Below are positions 41,951-50,544 of a stretch of 64,000 bases of DNA, in pieces. A program made the position numbers and the translations under genes. A model generated the notes under the pieces. That model saw only the letters and a program-made list of their open reading frames with translations, had not been told where the DNA came from and did not search any database. Each line of letters begins with the position of its first letter. Position 1 is the stretch's first letter. Source of the stretch: Tunturiibacter gelidiferens (lineage in GTDB: Bacteria; Acidobacteriota; Terriglobia; Terriglobales; Acidobacteriaceae); NCBI RefSeq assembly GCF_014201335.1, contig NZ_JACHEB010000001.1, positions 682,001-746,000 of the forward strand. Reading direction: 5' to 3'.

Positions 41951-41979
41951 TTGATCTCATCTAACCTAAGTGAGATCAA
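41951..41979 (+). terminator. inverted repeat after the peptide array
   Basis: TTGATCTCA (41951-41959) and TGAGATCAA (41971-41979) form a perfect 9-bp stem with an 11-nt loop, starting 5 nt after the last peptide stop codon. It has low GC and no T run, so it is a weak terminator candidate, a processing site or an operator. Confidence 0.45.
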
Positions 41980-42158
41980 TGGCTTAATCGAGAATCTGAA
42001 ATTGTCGCCGTGGAGATTTCCTGGGGGGGCCAGTAACCCCAAGTGCGGTTGACCTCGGCGCCGCCGAGCGCACCTTTTTGCAGGACGCTAGCTAATAAAT
42101 TGTTGTATCCGTTCGTGGAATAGGCTAGGCTTGTTTTGCTTCCTACGGGTACGACGAC

Positions 42159-43067
42159 ATGAATAGCTTCTCACAGAACTTCCTTGAGACAATCGGATAC
42201 TTGGAACCCATTCTTTGTGGACTGCTGATCTATTTTTTGGTCCGCAGCAAAGTGATTAGTCAGTTCAGATACCTAGTTGCCCTTCTATGCGTGAGGTTAA
42301 CATGCTCCGTAGTCTGCTTGCCTCTTCTTTATCTGAGCGGCCGGAGTATCGAGAAGCATCTCGCTTATCATGTCTATTTTTACGTTTACTGGGTGAGTTA
42401 CGCGATGGAGGCGATCCTCTCGCTTCTTGTGATCTACAGCATCTTTAAACTCGCGATGGCACCCCTAAAGGGTCTGCAGACGCTGGGCATGCTCGTTTTC
42501 CGTTGGGTTGCAGCCATCTCGGTTGCGGTCGCCATCGGCGTAGCAGTCACGCCCCATGTCTCGGGTATCAATTTCATGGTCGCCATGATTACTCAGCTCC
42601 AGCAGACATCCAGCATTCTTACCCTTTGCCTCCTCCTTTTTGTATGCTTCGCCATTCGCCCAATGGGTCTCTCCTATCGCAGCCGCATCTTCGGCGTGAG
42701 CCTGGGCCTTGGTTTTCTGGCGACCATCAGTCTGGTCAACTCGGCATGGATCGCCCATAATCCCAGCATGTATTCGTTCTTCACCGTCATTAATGCGCTC
42801 GCTGTTGGTGTGACTCTTCTTACCTGGTCGGCTTACTTTGCCTTTCCAGAGCCAAAGCGTCGCATCATTACACTTCCCACTACATCTCCGTTCCTTCGTT
42901 GGAATCAGATTTCGATGGCTCTGGGCGACGATCCTGGACATGTGGCAGTTGGTGGGATTCCACCGGAGCTCTTTGCACCAGCTGAGCTGGAGGTCATGCG
43001 TCGTGCTTCTGTGAAGATGACTGCGGGATCGGTCGAGGGAGCGCCCGCGCATTCTCTCTCAGCGTAG
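42159..43067 (+). CDS. integral membrane protein with about seven helices, unknown function
   Basis: Protein of 302 aa with about seven hydrophobic segments between residues 10 and 225 and a soluble C-terminal tail of about 75 residues (PEPKRRIITLPTTSPFLRWNQ, ending GAPAHSLSA). No catalytic motif or transporter signature is seen. No good Shine-Dalgarno sequence precedes the ATG. It lies 213 nt after the peptide array in the same direction and could in principle be a receptor or exporter for the peptides, but nothing in the sequence proves a link. I do not recognise a named family. Confidence 0.75.
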   Translation: MNSFSQNFLETIGYLEPILCGLLIYFLVRSKVISQFRYLVALLCVRLTCSVVCLPLLYLSGRSIEKHLAYHVYFYVYWVSYAMEAILSLLVIYSIFKLAMAPLKGLQTLGMLVFRWVAAISVAVAIGVAVTPHVSGINFMVAMITQLQQTSSILTLCLLLFVCFAIRPMGLSYRSRIFGVSLGLGFLATISLVNSAWIAHNPSMYSFFTVINALAVGVTLLTWSAYFAFPEPKRRIITLPTTSPFLRWNQISMALGDDPGHVAVGGIPPELFAPAELEVMRRASVKMTAGSVEGAPAHSLSA

Positions 43068-43116
43068 ATCCATAAGACAAACGCCTTCTCCGAAGTCTGA
43101 ACGATACAGCAAAGCA

Positions 43117-43147
43117 AAAAGGCCATCCCAAACCGGGATGGCCTTTT
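43117..43147. terminator. bidirectional terminator
   Basis: The stem GGCCATCCC/GGGATGGCC (43121-43129 with 43135-43143) with A-run and T-run flanks (AAAAA before, TTTT after) serves both the membrane-protein gene and the convergent rpsA. Confidence 0.88.
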
Positions 43148-43164
43148 ACTTTGCCTCTTAGGGC

Positions 43165-45174
43165 TTAGTCGCGTTCAGACTCAGAGCGCTTCCAGTTGAT
43201 CAGGTCGCCCAGCGTGGTGCTGCTGCTGTTGCCCGAGGATGAAGAGGAGGACGAACCTGAGTTGTTGCCCTTAGGCGACTTCTCGCGTTCCTTGTAGCTC
43301 TCGACCTCTGCGCGGCTGGCTTCTTCGCCGACTGCACGGATGCTGAGACCGACCTTCTTCTCTTCCTGGTTCATCTTGACAATCTTGAACTCATGCTCTG
43401 AGTCCACATCCATCGAGACTGGCTTACCCTCTGCGTCAATCGCCTCGGAGACGTGGCAGAGGCCCTCGACTCCTTCAGCAATCTCAACGAAGGCACCAAA
43501 CTGAGCCGTACGCAGGATCTTGCCCTTGATTACATCGCCAACGCGGTGCTGGGCGAAGAACGTATCCCAGACATCCGGCTGAAGCTGCTTGACGCCAAGC
43601 GACAGGCGGCGGTTCTCAGGTTCAACACCCAGAACGATCGCGCGAACCTTCTCGCCCTTTTTGAGAACTTCCGAAGGATGCTTGATGCGCTTGGTCCAGC
43701 TCAGGTTCGAGACGTGTACCAGTCCGTCGATTCCATCCTCGATCTCGATGAAGGCACCGAAGTCGGTCAGGTTGCGAACGCGGCCCTCGATGATGGCACC
43801 CGTCGGGTACTTATCTTCGAGCTGCTCCCAGGGATTGTCCTGCAGCTGCTTCATGCCGAGCGAGATGCGGCGGTCGTTCGGATTGACGCTGAGGATAATG
43901 GTGTCGACCTCGTCGCCGGGCTTGACCATCTTCGACGGATGCTTCATCCGCTTGCTCCATGTCATTTCAGACACGTGAACGAGGCCTTCGATACCCTGCT
44001 CCAGTTCAACGAACGCGCCGTAGTCGGTAACCGACAGAACGCGGCCGCGAACCTGCGCACCGATCGGGTAACGCTCGGTGGCATCGAGCCACGGGTCAGG
44101 TGTCAGCTGCTTGAAGCCAAGCGAAACGCGCTGCTTATCCTTGTCGAACTTCAACACCTTCACCTGGATCTCGTCGCCAACATTGACGAGGTCGCGGGGA
44201 TGGGTGAGACGGCCCCAGCTCATGTCGGTGATGTGGAGCAAGCCGTCGAGGCCGCCCATATCGACGAATGCGCCGTAGTCGGTGAGGTTCTTCACGGTGC
44301 CGGTGAGAACGCTGCCCTCTTCCAAGGTTGCGAGAGTGACAGACTTCTTGGCGTTCTGGTCTTCTTCAAGAAGCTCTTTGCGGCTGATGACAACGTTGCC
44401 GCGCTTCTTGTTGAGCTTGATGACGCGGACTTCGATCTCGGTGCCGATGTAGCCGTCGAGATTGCGGACGGGACGGACTTCGACCTGAGAGCCAGGCAAG
44501 AATGCCTTGATGCCGATGTCAACGGTAAGACCACCCTTGACGCGGCTCAGAACCATACCCTTCACAGGGGTCTTGTCGTTCGCCGCCTGCTCCAGCTTGT
44601 CCCAGACCTTGTGACGGAGAGCCTTGTCATAGCTGACCAGGTATCCGCCCTCGGACTCTTCGCGCTCGACCACAACTTCAACAGTGTCACCTGCCTGGAA
44701 CTTCGAGACACCATTGATGTCCAGAACCTGCTCCAGAGGGATGAGACCTTCAGACTTGAGCCCGATGTCGACAACAACATGCTTGTCGGTGATCTTGACG
44801 ACGGTGCCGGTAACGATGACCTCTTCTGCGGTCAGGTTCTGGGCAGCGGCGGACTCGGCAGCTTGCTCGCGATCAAAGTTCGCAAGGGCGGCAGCAAAAT
44901 CAGCTGCGTCGTAGTTCAAATCATCGTCAGACTCGTCGGCTGCAGCGGTCACCGTGGCTACGGTTCCGTGGTCTGCAATCTGGTGAGCGGCGGCAGCGGG
45001 TGCAACGTGCTGTGCAGCTACACTTGACGCGTCGTGGGCGGTCTCATGCTGTTGGGTTGAGGTGGATTCAGAAGACAGGTCTGTGTGAGCCGCTGTCGCT
45101 TCGTGCGCTAGGACTTCCGTTTCGGTGGTCAGGGGTTTGCTCTCGTTGTGGTCAGGATTATGGTTTTCTACCAT
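43165..45174 (-). CDS. rpsA: 30S ribosomal protein S1
   Basis: RNA-binding protein of 669 aa that brings mRNA to the 30S subunit. Six S1 domains are visible, starting near residues 119 (VTGTVVKITDKHVVVDIG), 203, 290, 375, 462 and 548; the four last ones share the YGAFVD/E-to-GLVHVSEMSW pattern. The first about 115 residues are an extension rich in Ala, His, Thr, Glu and Asp, absent from E. coli S1 (557 aa). The C-terminus has a Ser/Gly-rich tail before the conserved TLGDLINWKRSESERD. No IHF-like or other operator is visible upstream. Confidence 0.96.
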   Translation of the reverse strand: MVENHNPDHNESKPLTTETEVLAHEATAAHTDLSSESTSTQQHETAHDASSVAAQHVAPAAAAHQIADHGTVATVTAAADESDDDLNYDAADFAAALANFDREQAAESAAAQNLTAEEVIVTGTVVKITDKHVVVDIGLKSEGLIPLEQVLDINGVSKFQAGDTVEVVVEREESEGGYLVSYDKALRHKVWDKLEQAANDKTPVKGMVLSRVKGGLTVDIGIKAFLPGSQVEVRPVRNLDGYIGTEIEVRVIKLNKKRGNVVISRKELLEEDQNAKKSVTLATLEEGSVLTGTVKNLTDYGAFVDMGGLDGLLHITDMSWGRLTHPRDLVNVGDEIQVKVLKFDKDKQRVSLGFKQLTPDPWLDATERYPIGAQVRGRVLSVTDYGAFVELEQGIEGLVHVSEMTWSKRMKHPSKMVKPGDEVDTIILSVNPNDRRISLGMKQLQDNPWEQLEDKYPTGAIIEGRVRNLTDFGAFIEIEDGIDGLVHVSNLSWTKRIKHPSEVLKKGEKVRAIVLGVEPENRRLSLGVKQLQPDVWDTFFAQHRVGDVIKGKILRTAQFGAFVEIAEGVEGLCHVSEAIDAEGKPVSMDVDSEHEFKIVKMNQEEKKVGLSIRAVGEEASRAEVESYKEREKSPKGNNSGSSSSSSSGNSSSTTLGDLINWKRSESERD

Positions 45175-45603
45175 GGTGAATGCGGACTCCGGGATCCAAG
45201 AGATTTCTTCCTCTGGAGCTACGCTTTGGGCGGGAGCAATCAGCGAATCCGGGAGGGGACGCTGGTTGCTTTCTCTATCCCCGCGACAGCTTCGGCAGGA
45301 TGGAAGGAATCAGGTCTTGCAGAGTAGCTATTGCACTTGGGTCCCACACGCAATAGCTCACTCCTAAAGCATAGAACTTTGCATACGGTACGTCAACAAA
45401 AGCTAGGCTCGGCGCCTGCATTTTCATCACCATGTCATGCTCGTAGGCGGTCAAAATTTTCATGGATCGTACACAGTTTGATGCAGACCAACCCGCGAAG
45501 TATGCAAATTGTGGCAGAGAACTGAACTTCTCACAGGTTGGACCTCCGTCTCGACCGCTTCGGACTGCCTAAACTCGCTCCTGCGCCGCGCTATACTCGC
45601 CGA
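45175..45603. other. intergenic region between rpsA and the HIT gene
   Basis: About 430 nt between divergent genes. A 62-codon minus-strand open frame (45275-45463) exists, but it has no ribosome-binding site and no family features, so I do not call it. The rpsA leader and promoter should lie in its left half. Confidence 0.4.
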
Positions 45604-46179
45604 ATGGATCGCCTCTGGACGCCTTGGCGCTATAGCTACATCACCCGCTCGGATCCCCAGGCTAAAAGCGGGGTTCCTGCTGCGCTCAGCGCGTGGCCGC
45701 CCACCGAAGCGGAGGACAAGCACTGCGTCTTCTGCAATATGATCGCCGCAGTTGACTACGCCATCGATCACGGAACCGAGACAGAGGACGCTGAAAAAGT
45801 TGCTCACATCGTTCATCGCGGGCAGCATTGCTTTATCTGCCTCAACGCCTTTCCCTACTCCACCGGACACCTATTGCTTCTGCCCTACCAACACCTCGAT
45901 TCACTTGCCGCGCTTCCCGTAGACGTTGCCCATGAGCTGATGATTCTCGCCCAACGCTCAGAGTTGGCTCTTCGCGAGGTTTATCGCCCGGGCGGCATCA
46001 ACATGGGCCTAAACCTGGGAGAGGCTGCAGGTGCCGGCATCGCCGATCACATGCATGTTCACGCGCTGCCGCGGTGGAGCGGGGATACGAACTTCATGAC
46101 CGTGATCGCGGAGACTCGAGTCCTCCCCGAGTCGCTCGACGTGACATGGGAGAAGCTTCGAGCAGTCTTCGAACATTGA
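45604..46179 (+). CDS. HIT-family nucleotide hydrolase/phosphorylase
   Basis: HIT-superfamily protein of 191 aa acting on dinucleoside polyphosphates or AMP conjugates. The histidine triad is HMHVHALPRW (H-x-H-x-H), with the catalytic His in the middle of the motif. The N-terminal MDRLWTPWRYSYI and the CVFCNM knuckle place it among the Ap4A-phosphorylase-like HIT proteins of bacteria. GINMGLNLGEAAGAGIADH is the substrate loop. The ATG at 45604 is chosen because homology begins there. Confidence 0.92.
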   Translation: MDRLWTPWRYSYITRSDPQAKSGVPAALSAWPPTEAEDKHCVFCNMIAAVDYAIDHGTETEDAEKVAHIVHRGQHCFICLNAFPYSTGHLLLLPYQHLDSLAALPVDVAHELMILAQRSELALREVYRPGGINMGLNLGEAAGAGIADHMHVHALPRWSGDTNFMTVIAETRVLPESLDVTWEKLRAVFEH

Positions 46180-46254
46180 TGCAACTAAAATAACTCACCT
46201 TCCATCCAACCTTAGAGTAGACAAAGGCATCGTCTTTAGTCTTTCGAGGGCCCC

Positions 46255-46575
46255 ATGTCAAGCTTCTCGCAGACCTTTCCAGCATCCTTGCGATCTCGCA
46301 CCGTCGCCTCGCCGGATAAAGGCAATGCGCCCGTACCAGATCGTCGTCCATACCTAATTCCGGTTCCAGCTCGTAAACCCGCAGCATCGACTCGCCAATA
46401 TCTCTCCCTGTTTCCTCACGAATCGGAGGATGCGCGCCTGACCGGCGCGACTCGCTCCCTGTATCGTAGACTGCTGGCACTCAATCTGCCTCGCCCAGCG
46501 GCAAGCTCTCTCGAGCCTGCTTCCGCCCGGCCGGAAATGAAGCTTCCAACAGTCGGCGCACCCAAAATCGCCTGA
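46255..46575 (+). CDS. 106-aa Pro-rich protein of unknown function
   Basis: Basic, proline-rich protein starting MSSFSQTFPASLRSRTV. Its middle (RPYLIPVPARKPAASTRQYL, then SLFPHESEDARLTGATRSLYRRLLALNLP) looks less biased than a random frame. GAGGG lies about six nt before the ATG and a strong terminator follows 40 nt after the stop, which supports expression. An overlapping minus-strand frame exists but has neither. No family recognised; likely largely disordered. Confidence 0.5.
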   Translation: MSSFSQTFPASLRSRTVASPDKGNAPVPDRRPYLIPVPARKPAASTRQYLSLFPHESEDARLTGATRSLYRRLLALNLPRPAASSLEPASARPEMKLPTVGAPKIA

Positions 46576-46614
46576 GGACAGCCATCAGCTGTCCCAAAGC
46601 CGCACACATCATAG

Positions 46615-46640
46615 ACCCTGCCTTAGAGCAGGGTTTTTTT
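46615..46640 (+). terminator. rho-independent terminator
   Basis: ACCCTGC (46615-46621) pairs with GCAGGGT (46628-46634), 7 bp with a 6-nt loop, followed by seven T. It terminates the plus-strand gene ending at 46575. Confidence 0.9.
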
Positions 46641-46681
46641 CGCTAATCTACCTTGGAAAATTGATGATTCGTCTGGGTTGG

Positions 46682-47284
46682 TTAGAACGATGGCCCAGTC
46701 ATAGGTGCGCTGCTGGCTGCCTTGGGCCCTGATGCATCGCGATTGCCCGACTCCCTCGATCCCGGCACCCGCGTTGCTTCGAAACTGGTGATCTTCCATG
46801 CTCCTGAAGGCAGCCTTTGATAGACACGTGTGTAGCGGAAGGTTCCCTGAAGGGGCACACCGTCGTTGTTTCCTTCTACCTCGGCACGAGAGGTCACAAT
46901 CGCGATGGAACCAACCAGCTTCACCTGCATCTCGCCCAGTTGTAGCTTGGTCAGTACGAACTTGTGAGACCGCATGCGGTCTAGTTGTTGCATCTTGGTG
47001 TTGACCTGTCCGGTCACTGAAATACCGATGTAGTCGTCGGAGAGGAGCTTGTCCATCGCAGCGACGTCGCCTGAGAGCTGGGCCTGTCGCCACTCTTCCT
47101 CAAGCGCTTCCACCTGCCGTTTGGCGTCGTGCTTTTTCTCGTGCAGAGGCTGCATATGAAGAGCAAACGCGGTCGACGCAGGCCATCCCACTACTACAAC
47201 CGCAAACAACACGGCAGTGCCCATCAGCGACCTACGAATTGGACGACCACACAAGCCCATAAGCGTACCGGATGGTAGATCCAT
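46682..47284 (-). CDS. exported DUF4440 (NTF2-like) protein
   Basis: Protein of 200 aa. An N-terminal hydrophobic segment (MGTAVLFAVVVVGWPASTAFA) acts as signal peptide or anchor. The body is an NTF2/SnoaL-like DUF4440 domain: VEALEEEWRQAQLSGDVAAMDKLLSDDYIGIS, then MQVKLVGSIAIVTSRAEVEG and TRVYQRLPSGAWKITSFEATRV. Such domains often bind small ligands; no enzyme function can be given. The start could be M1 or M9. The C-terminus has a Ser/Pro/Ala-rich tail. Confidence 0.8.
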   Translation of the reverse strand: MDLPSGTLMGLCGRPIRRSLMGTAVLFAVVVVGWPASTAFALHMQPLHEKKHDAKRQVEALEEEWRQAQLSGDVAAMDKLLSDDYIGISVTGQVNTKMQQLDRMRSHKFVLTKLQLGEMQVKLVGSIAIVTSRAEVEGNNDGVPLQGTFRYTRVYQRLPSGAWKITSFEATRVPGSRESGNRDASGPKAASSAPMTGPSF

Positions 47285-47372
47285 TTACCGCATTGAGTCA
47301 AAACTACTTAAGTCGTACGCAGTCTTTCACACTTAGGACGATCGGACTGCGCAAAGAGCCTCAAAGAAAGTC

Positions 47373-47660
47373 TTAACAAACAGCAGTCAGATTCTCGACC
47401 TGACGATCTTTCATCTTCTGGTACAGGCCTCCAACCGCGTACTGATGAAAATGCGGTGTCCCTCTATGATGCTCCAACGCCGCGTCGTCGACATACTGTT
47501 CGTAGATTAGAACAGTACAGGCCTCCCCTTCGACGAGATGAGGAATATAGCTTGCGCATCCCGGCTCCTTTCGGGAAGCAGCGGTCAGATGGCACAGAAT
47601 CTCGGTAATCTCGTCGCGGTCCGACTGGTCGAAGGTCATTCGCACGTTAAAGCTAAGCAT
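47373..47660 (-). CDS. antibiotic-biosynthesis-monooxygenase (ABM) domain protein
   Basis: Small dimeric ferredoxin-like fold protein of 95 aa, YgiN type. The domain marks are FNVRMTFDQSDRDEITEILCHL, EPGCASYIPHLV, ACTVLIYEQYVDDAALEHH and TPHFHQYAV. Members act as cofactor-free quinol monooxygenases or heme-related enzymes. It starts 17 nt after the purA stop on the same strand, so it is probably co-transcribed with purA, though no metabolic link is evident. Confidence 0.85.
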   Translation of the reverse strand: MLSFNVRMTFDQSDRDEITEILCHLTAASRKEPGCASYIPHLVEGEACTVLIYEQYVDDAALEHHRGTPHFHQYAVGGLYQKMKDRQVENLTAVC

Positions 47661-47677
47661 AATCCGCCTTTTCTTTA

Positions 47678-48988
47678 CTACGCCTTCAACGCATCTTCAA
47701 ATGCAGGCAGCGTCATCGTCTGGTCGCGGTCTGGGCCTGTGGAGACCATTCCAATCTTTGCGCCTGACTCCTGCTCAATAAATTTCAGATAATCCTGAGC
47801 CAACTGCGGCAGCTTGTCGAACTCCGTAATCCCTTCGGTCGAACTGCTCCAGCCCTTCAACTTCGTGTAGACCGGCTCGATTGCGTTGTAACCCGGCATA
47901 TCTGCAGGAATCACATCGGTCAGCTTTCCATTGATCTTGTAGCCGGTGCAAACGGGAATCTCGGCGCACTCGTCCATCACATCCATCTTCGTGACCACCA
48001 GCCACTCGGTCCCGTTGATCATGTTGCTATAGCGCAGCAACGGAAGATCGAGCCAGCCGCAACGTCGCGGACGCCCCGTGACTGCACCATACTCCTGTCC
48101 GCGGGCGCGCAACAGATCGCTGGTCGAATCGTGAATCTCGGTCGGGAACGGCCCTTCGCCGACGCGCGTCACATAGGCCTTCGTGACTCCGATCACCGTT
48201 CCGATCCTGGTCGGACCAACTCCCGTCCCCGTCACCGCCCCACCGGCCGTAGAGGACGAAGAGGTCACAAAGGGATAGGTTCCGTGGTCGATGTCCAGCA
48301 ACGCACCCTGCGCGCCTTCGAACATCACCTTTTCACCGTTGTCGATCGCGTGGTTCAGCATCACCGCCGTATCGGTCACAAATGGCGCGATCTGCTCGGC
48401 CGCACGAGAGTACTCCTCGTACATCGTTTTGGGGTCCAGTGGCTCGGTGCCGAACAAAGCGTGAGCAATCGTGTTCTTCTCGTGGCAGGCATTCTCAATG
48501 TGCGTCCGCAACAGTGCCGAGTTCAGCAGATCCACCACACGTAACCCGCTGCGATGCATCTTGTCTTCGTAGGCCGGCCCGATGCCGCGGCTGGTCGTCC
48601 CGATCTTCGTCCGCCCCGGCGCATTCTCCGCAGCCAGCTCGATCATCCGGTGGTACGGCAGAATCACCTGGGCGCGATTCGAAACGAAGAGCTGCCCATC
48701 CACCGGAAGGCCGGCGTCCTTCAGCTTCTTCACCTCATTCAAAAAAGCCATCGGGTCCAGCACAACGCCATTGCCGATGACACCCTTGCACTCCGGGCGC
48801 AGAACACCGCATGGAATCAGCTGCAGCACAAACTTCTTGCCCTTGATAATGACCGTGTGGCCTGCATTGTGGCCGCCTGCGTAGCGGGCGACGACAGAGA
48901 ATTTCTCCGACAGTACGTCCACAATCTTGCCTTTGCCCTCATCGCCCCACTGGGCACCCAAAATAACCGCTGATTTGCGTTGATTCAC
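47678..48988 (-). CDS. purA: adenylosuccinate synthetase
   Basis: GTP-dependent enzyme of 436 aa joining IMP and aspartate in AMP synthesis. Signature elements are ILGAQWGDEGKGKIVD (P-loop-like), AGGHNAGHT, TTSRGIGPAYEDK and the GTP-base motif TKMDVMDE. A GTG at 48988 (VNQRKSAVI) is the best start: family sequence begins there and no ATG is in frame. An in-frame TTG at 49042 would add 18 residues without family match. The long gap upstream allows an own promoter. Confidence 0.95.
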   Translation of the reverse strand: MNQRKSAVILGAQWGDEGKGKIVDVLSEKFSVVARYAGGHNAGHTVIIKGKKFVLQLIPCGVLRPECKGVIGNGVVLDPMAFLNEVKKLKDAGLPVDGQLFVSNRAQVILPYHRMIELAAENAPGRTKIGTTSRGIGPAYEDKMHRSGLRVVDLLNSALLRTHIENACHEKNTIAHALFGTEPLDPKTMYEEYSRAAEQIAPFVTDTAVMLNHAIDNGEKVMFEGAQGALLDIDHGTYPFVTSSSSTAGGAVTGTGVGPTRIGTVIGVTKAYVTRVGEGPFPTEIHDSTSDLLRARGQEYGAVTGRPRRCGWLDLPLLRYSNMINGTEWLVVTKMDVMDECAEIPVCTGYKINGKLTDVIPADMPGYNAIEPVYTKLKGWSSSTEGITEFDKLPQLAQDYLKFIEQESGAKIGMVSTGPDRDQTMTLPAFEDALKA

Positions 48989-49146
48989 GACGGATGTGTT
49001 CTCCAAGGATGGTTGTTTGGCCGGAAGACGCGCACCGCACAAGGCGAATGCACACAGACATCTATCATATAGCGTCGCGCGGCTTCAGCGTTTGGCACCC
49101 TGGCAAAGCGCGCGTCATCAACGAAATCGCGTCTGAAGAAAGGATT

Positions 49147-50238
49147 TCAGGGCTGCCCGTAGTACAGGTTCCGTGTCCTGGCTGTCAGTCCGGGCGTTTC
49201 CACCTTCACATCCACCGAGTGCAACTCATTTGGCCGGTCCGACGGAACGGGATCGACGGTCAGGGTGTAAAACGCGTCGGCGTCCGCCACGCAGCGATTG
49301 ACCTGGTCCGTAATGTCGTTGCTGGAGTTCAATGCCTGGCCACCGCTCTGCCTGGCAAGCACCTGCAACGCCAGATTGCCCGCCTGCGCATTCCTTGCCG
49401 CTGCTACAGGCTTCAGAAACTCCTCGTAGTAGTTCAGGCGAGTCGTAGCTGCGTCCTCCACTCCAAGCGGATCGACGCTGTAGAGCGTAATCCGAGCCTG
49501 ACGAAGCGCATTGGCGAGCCAGACGATCGACGAAAACAGCCCCTGTTCCTGTTTCGCAGTGAGTGTAATGTTTGGTCCACTCAGAAGCGGCCAGCCCGGA
49601 CTAATCCAGATCACCAGCTTTCTCCCTGGCAGTCTCGCCTCGGCGGCAGCAAGCATTCCCAGATTCTTCTGCGAAAGACTGAACCGCTCCTCCGCACCAT
49701 AAAAGCCCGTCGAGCGCCTGATCGTTCTCAGCCTGGTCTCATGTTCATCGAACGACGCAAGCAAAGCCTTCCCATCGGTCGAGGAGTTGGGCTGCAGCTC
49801 GGTTCCCATCGTGTCGGTGAAGAAGCCAAGCGCCACCGGGTGCGTCAGCTGTCCGCCGTTCTGCATCAGAAACTTTCTCAATTGGTCACGCTCGTACGCG
49901 ACGTGGCTAAAGGTCGTATTGACCTCGTCCACAATGAGGATGATCTTGACCGGCGGCTCGGCGACTCCATCAACCGCGCGGAACGATAGGATCTTTCGCG
50001 GCTGCCCATTGTCACGCACAACAAAATCATTTTGAGTCAGGCCGGCTCGGGGTTTTCCCGAACGGTCTGCCACCACAACGTCCAGCACAAGATGAGAATC
50101 CTGGGCTTCCGAAAGCGGCGTGACGTTCCCGGGTACTTGGTCCTGCGGCGGAGCCTGCACCTGATGTTGCGCGAATGCTGAGGCAAAAAAACCAAAAAAA
50201 CACAGTAGAAACAGCGTGGCCCGACTCTGCGTACCCAT
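49147..50238 (-). CDS. exported VWFA-related domain protein
   Basis: Exported protein of 363 aa with a signal peptide (ATLFLLCFFGFFASAFAQ). An N-terminal beta domain (SHLVLDVVVADRSGKPRAGLTQNDFVVRDNG) precedes a von Willebrand A fold (about 95-290). The first MIDAS element reads IILIVDEVNTTF, which keeps the Asp but not the DxSxS serines. The C-terminal ADAFYTLTVDPVPSDRPNELHSVDV matches the family's closing domain. It is the second member of the family in the window (first at 33017) with low mutual identity. Role unknown. Confidence 0.85.
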   Translation of the reverse strand: MGTQSRATLFLLCFFGFFASAFAQHQVQAPPQDQVPGNVTPLSEAQDSHLVLDVVVADRSGKPRAGLTQNDFVVRDNGQPRKILSFRAVDGVAEPPVKIILIVDEVNTTFSHVAYERDQLRKFLMQNGGQLTHPVALGFFTDTMGTELQPNSSTDGKALLASFDEHETRLRTIRRSTGFYGAEERFSLSQKNLGMLAAAEARLPGRKLVIWISPGWPLLSGPNITLTAKQEQGLFSSIVWLANALRQARITLYSVDPLGVEDAATTRLNYYEEFLKPVAAARNAQAGNLALQVLARQSGGQALNSSNDITDQVNRCVADADAFYTLTVDPVPSDRPNELHSVDVKVETPGLTARTRNLYYGQP

Positions 50239-50370
50239 ACTTCACCTCGAGGACTTTACCGCAACATCAATGAACCAGATAGCTTCTACGAGCTCAACCT
50301 GCCATTTGACGCGTCTCAACTCTAGAGCAAGACGTCGCAGCCACGCCAGTAGTTTCAGCGATTCATTCCT

Positions 50371-50523
50371 CTAGGCATTCTTAGATCCGCCCAATCCCGC
50401 AAAAATCTCCAAACCGCCCTTTTCGATAGCGCGAGTTACAAATCTCCCGATATCCTCCTCCTGCGCTCCGGCAGACTGAAATCGCGAATCAAACGAATAC
50501 ATCAACGCTCCGGAAACGCGCAT
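50371..50523 (-). CDS. possible 50-aa small protein
   Basis: The reading frame MRVSGALMYSFDSRF...FAGLGGSKNA has balanced composition with an amphipathic middle (IGRFVTRAIEKGGLEIF) and lies in otherwise empty sequence, divergent from the gene at 50545. No Shine-Dalgarno sequence is seen, and a longer open frame upstream is only antisense to that gene. It may be a real small protein or chance. No family is recognised. Confidence 0.35.
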   Translation of the reverse strand: MRVSGALMYSFDSRFQSAGAQEEDIGRFVTRAIEKGGLEIFAGLGGSKNA

Positions 50524-50544
50524 CACGGGAGACTCACAGAACCA

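Noticed and set aside
43453..45027. 524-codon plus-strand frame antisense to rpsA
   Set aside because: rpsA has six clear S1 domains on the other strand. The antisense product is an Asp/Leu/Val-rich shadow.
45275..45463. 62-codon minus-strand frame upstream of rpsA
   Set aside because: No Shine-Dalgarno sequence, no signal or domain, and it lies where the rpsA leader is expected.
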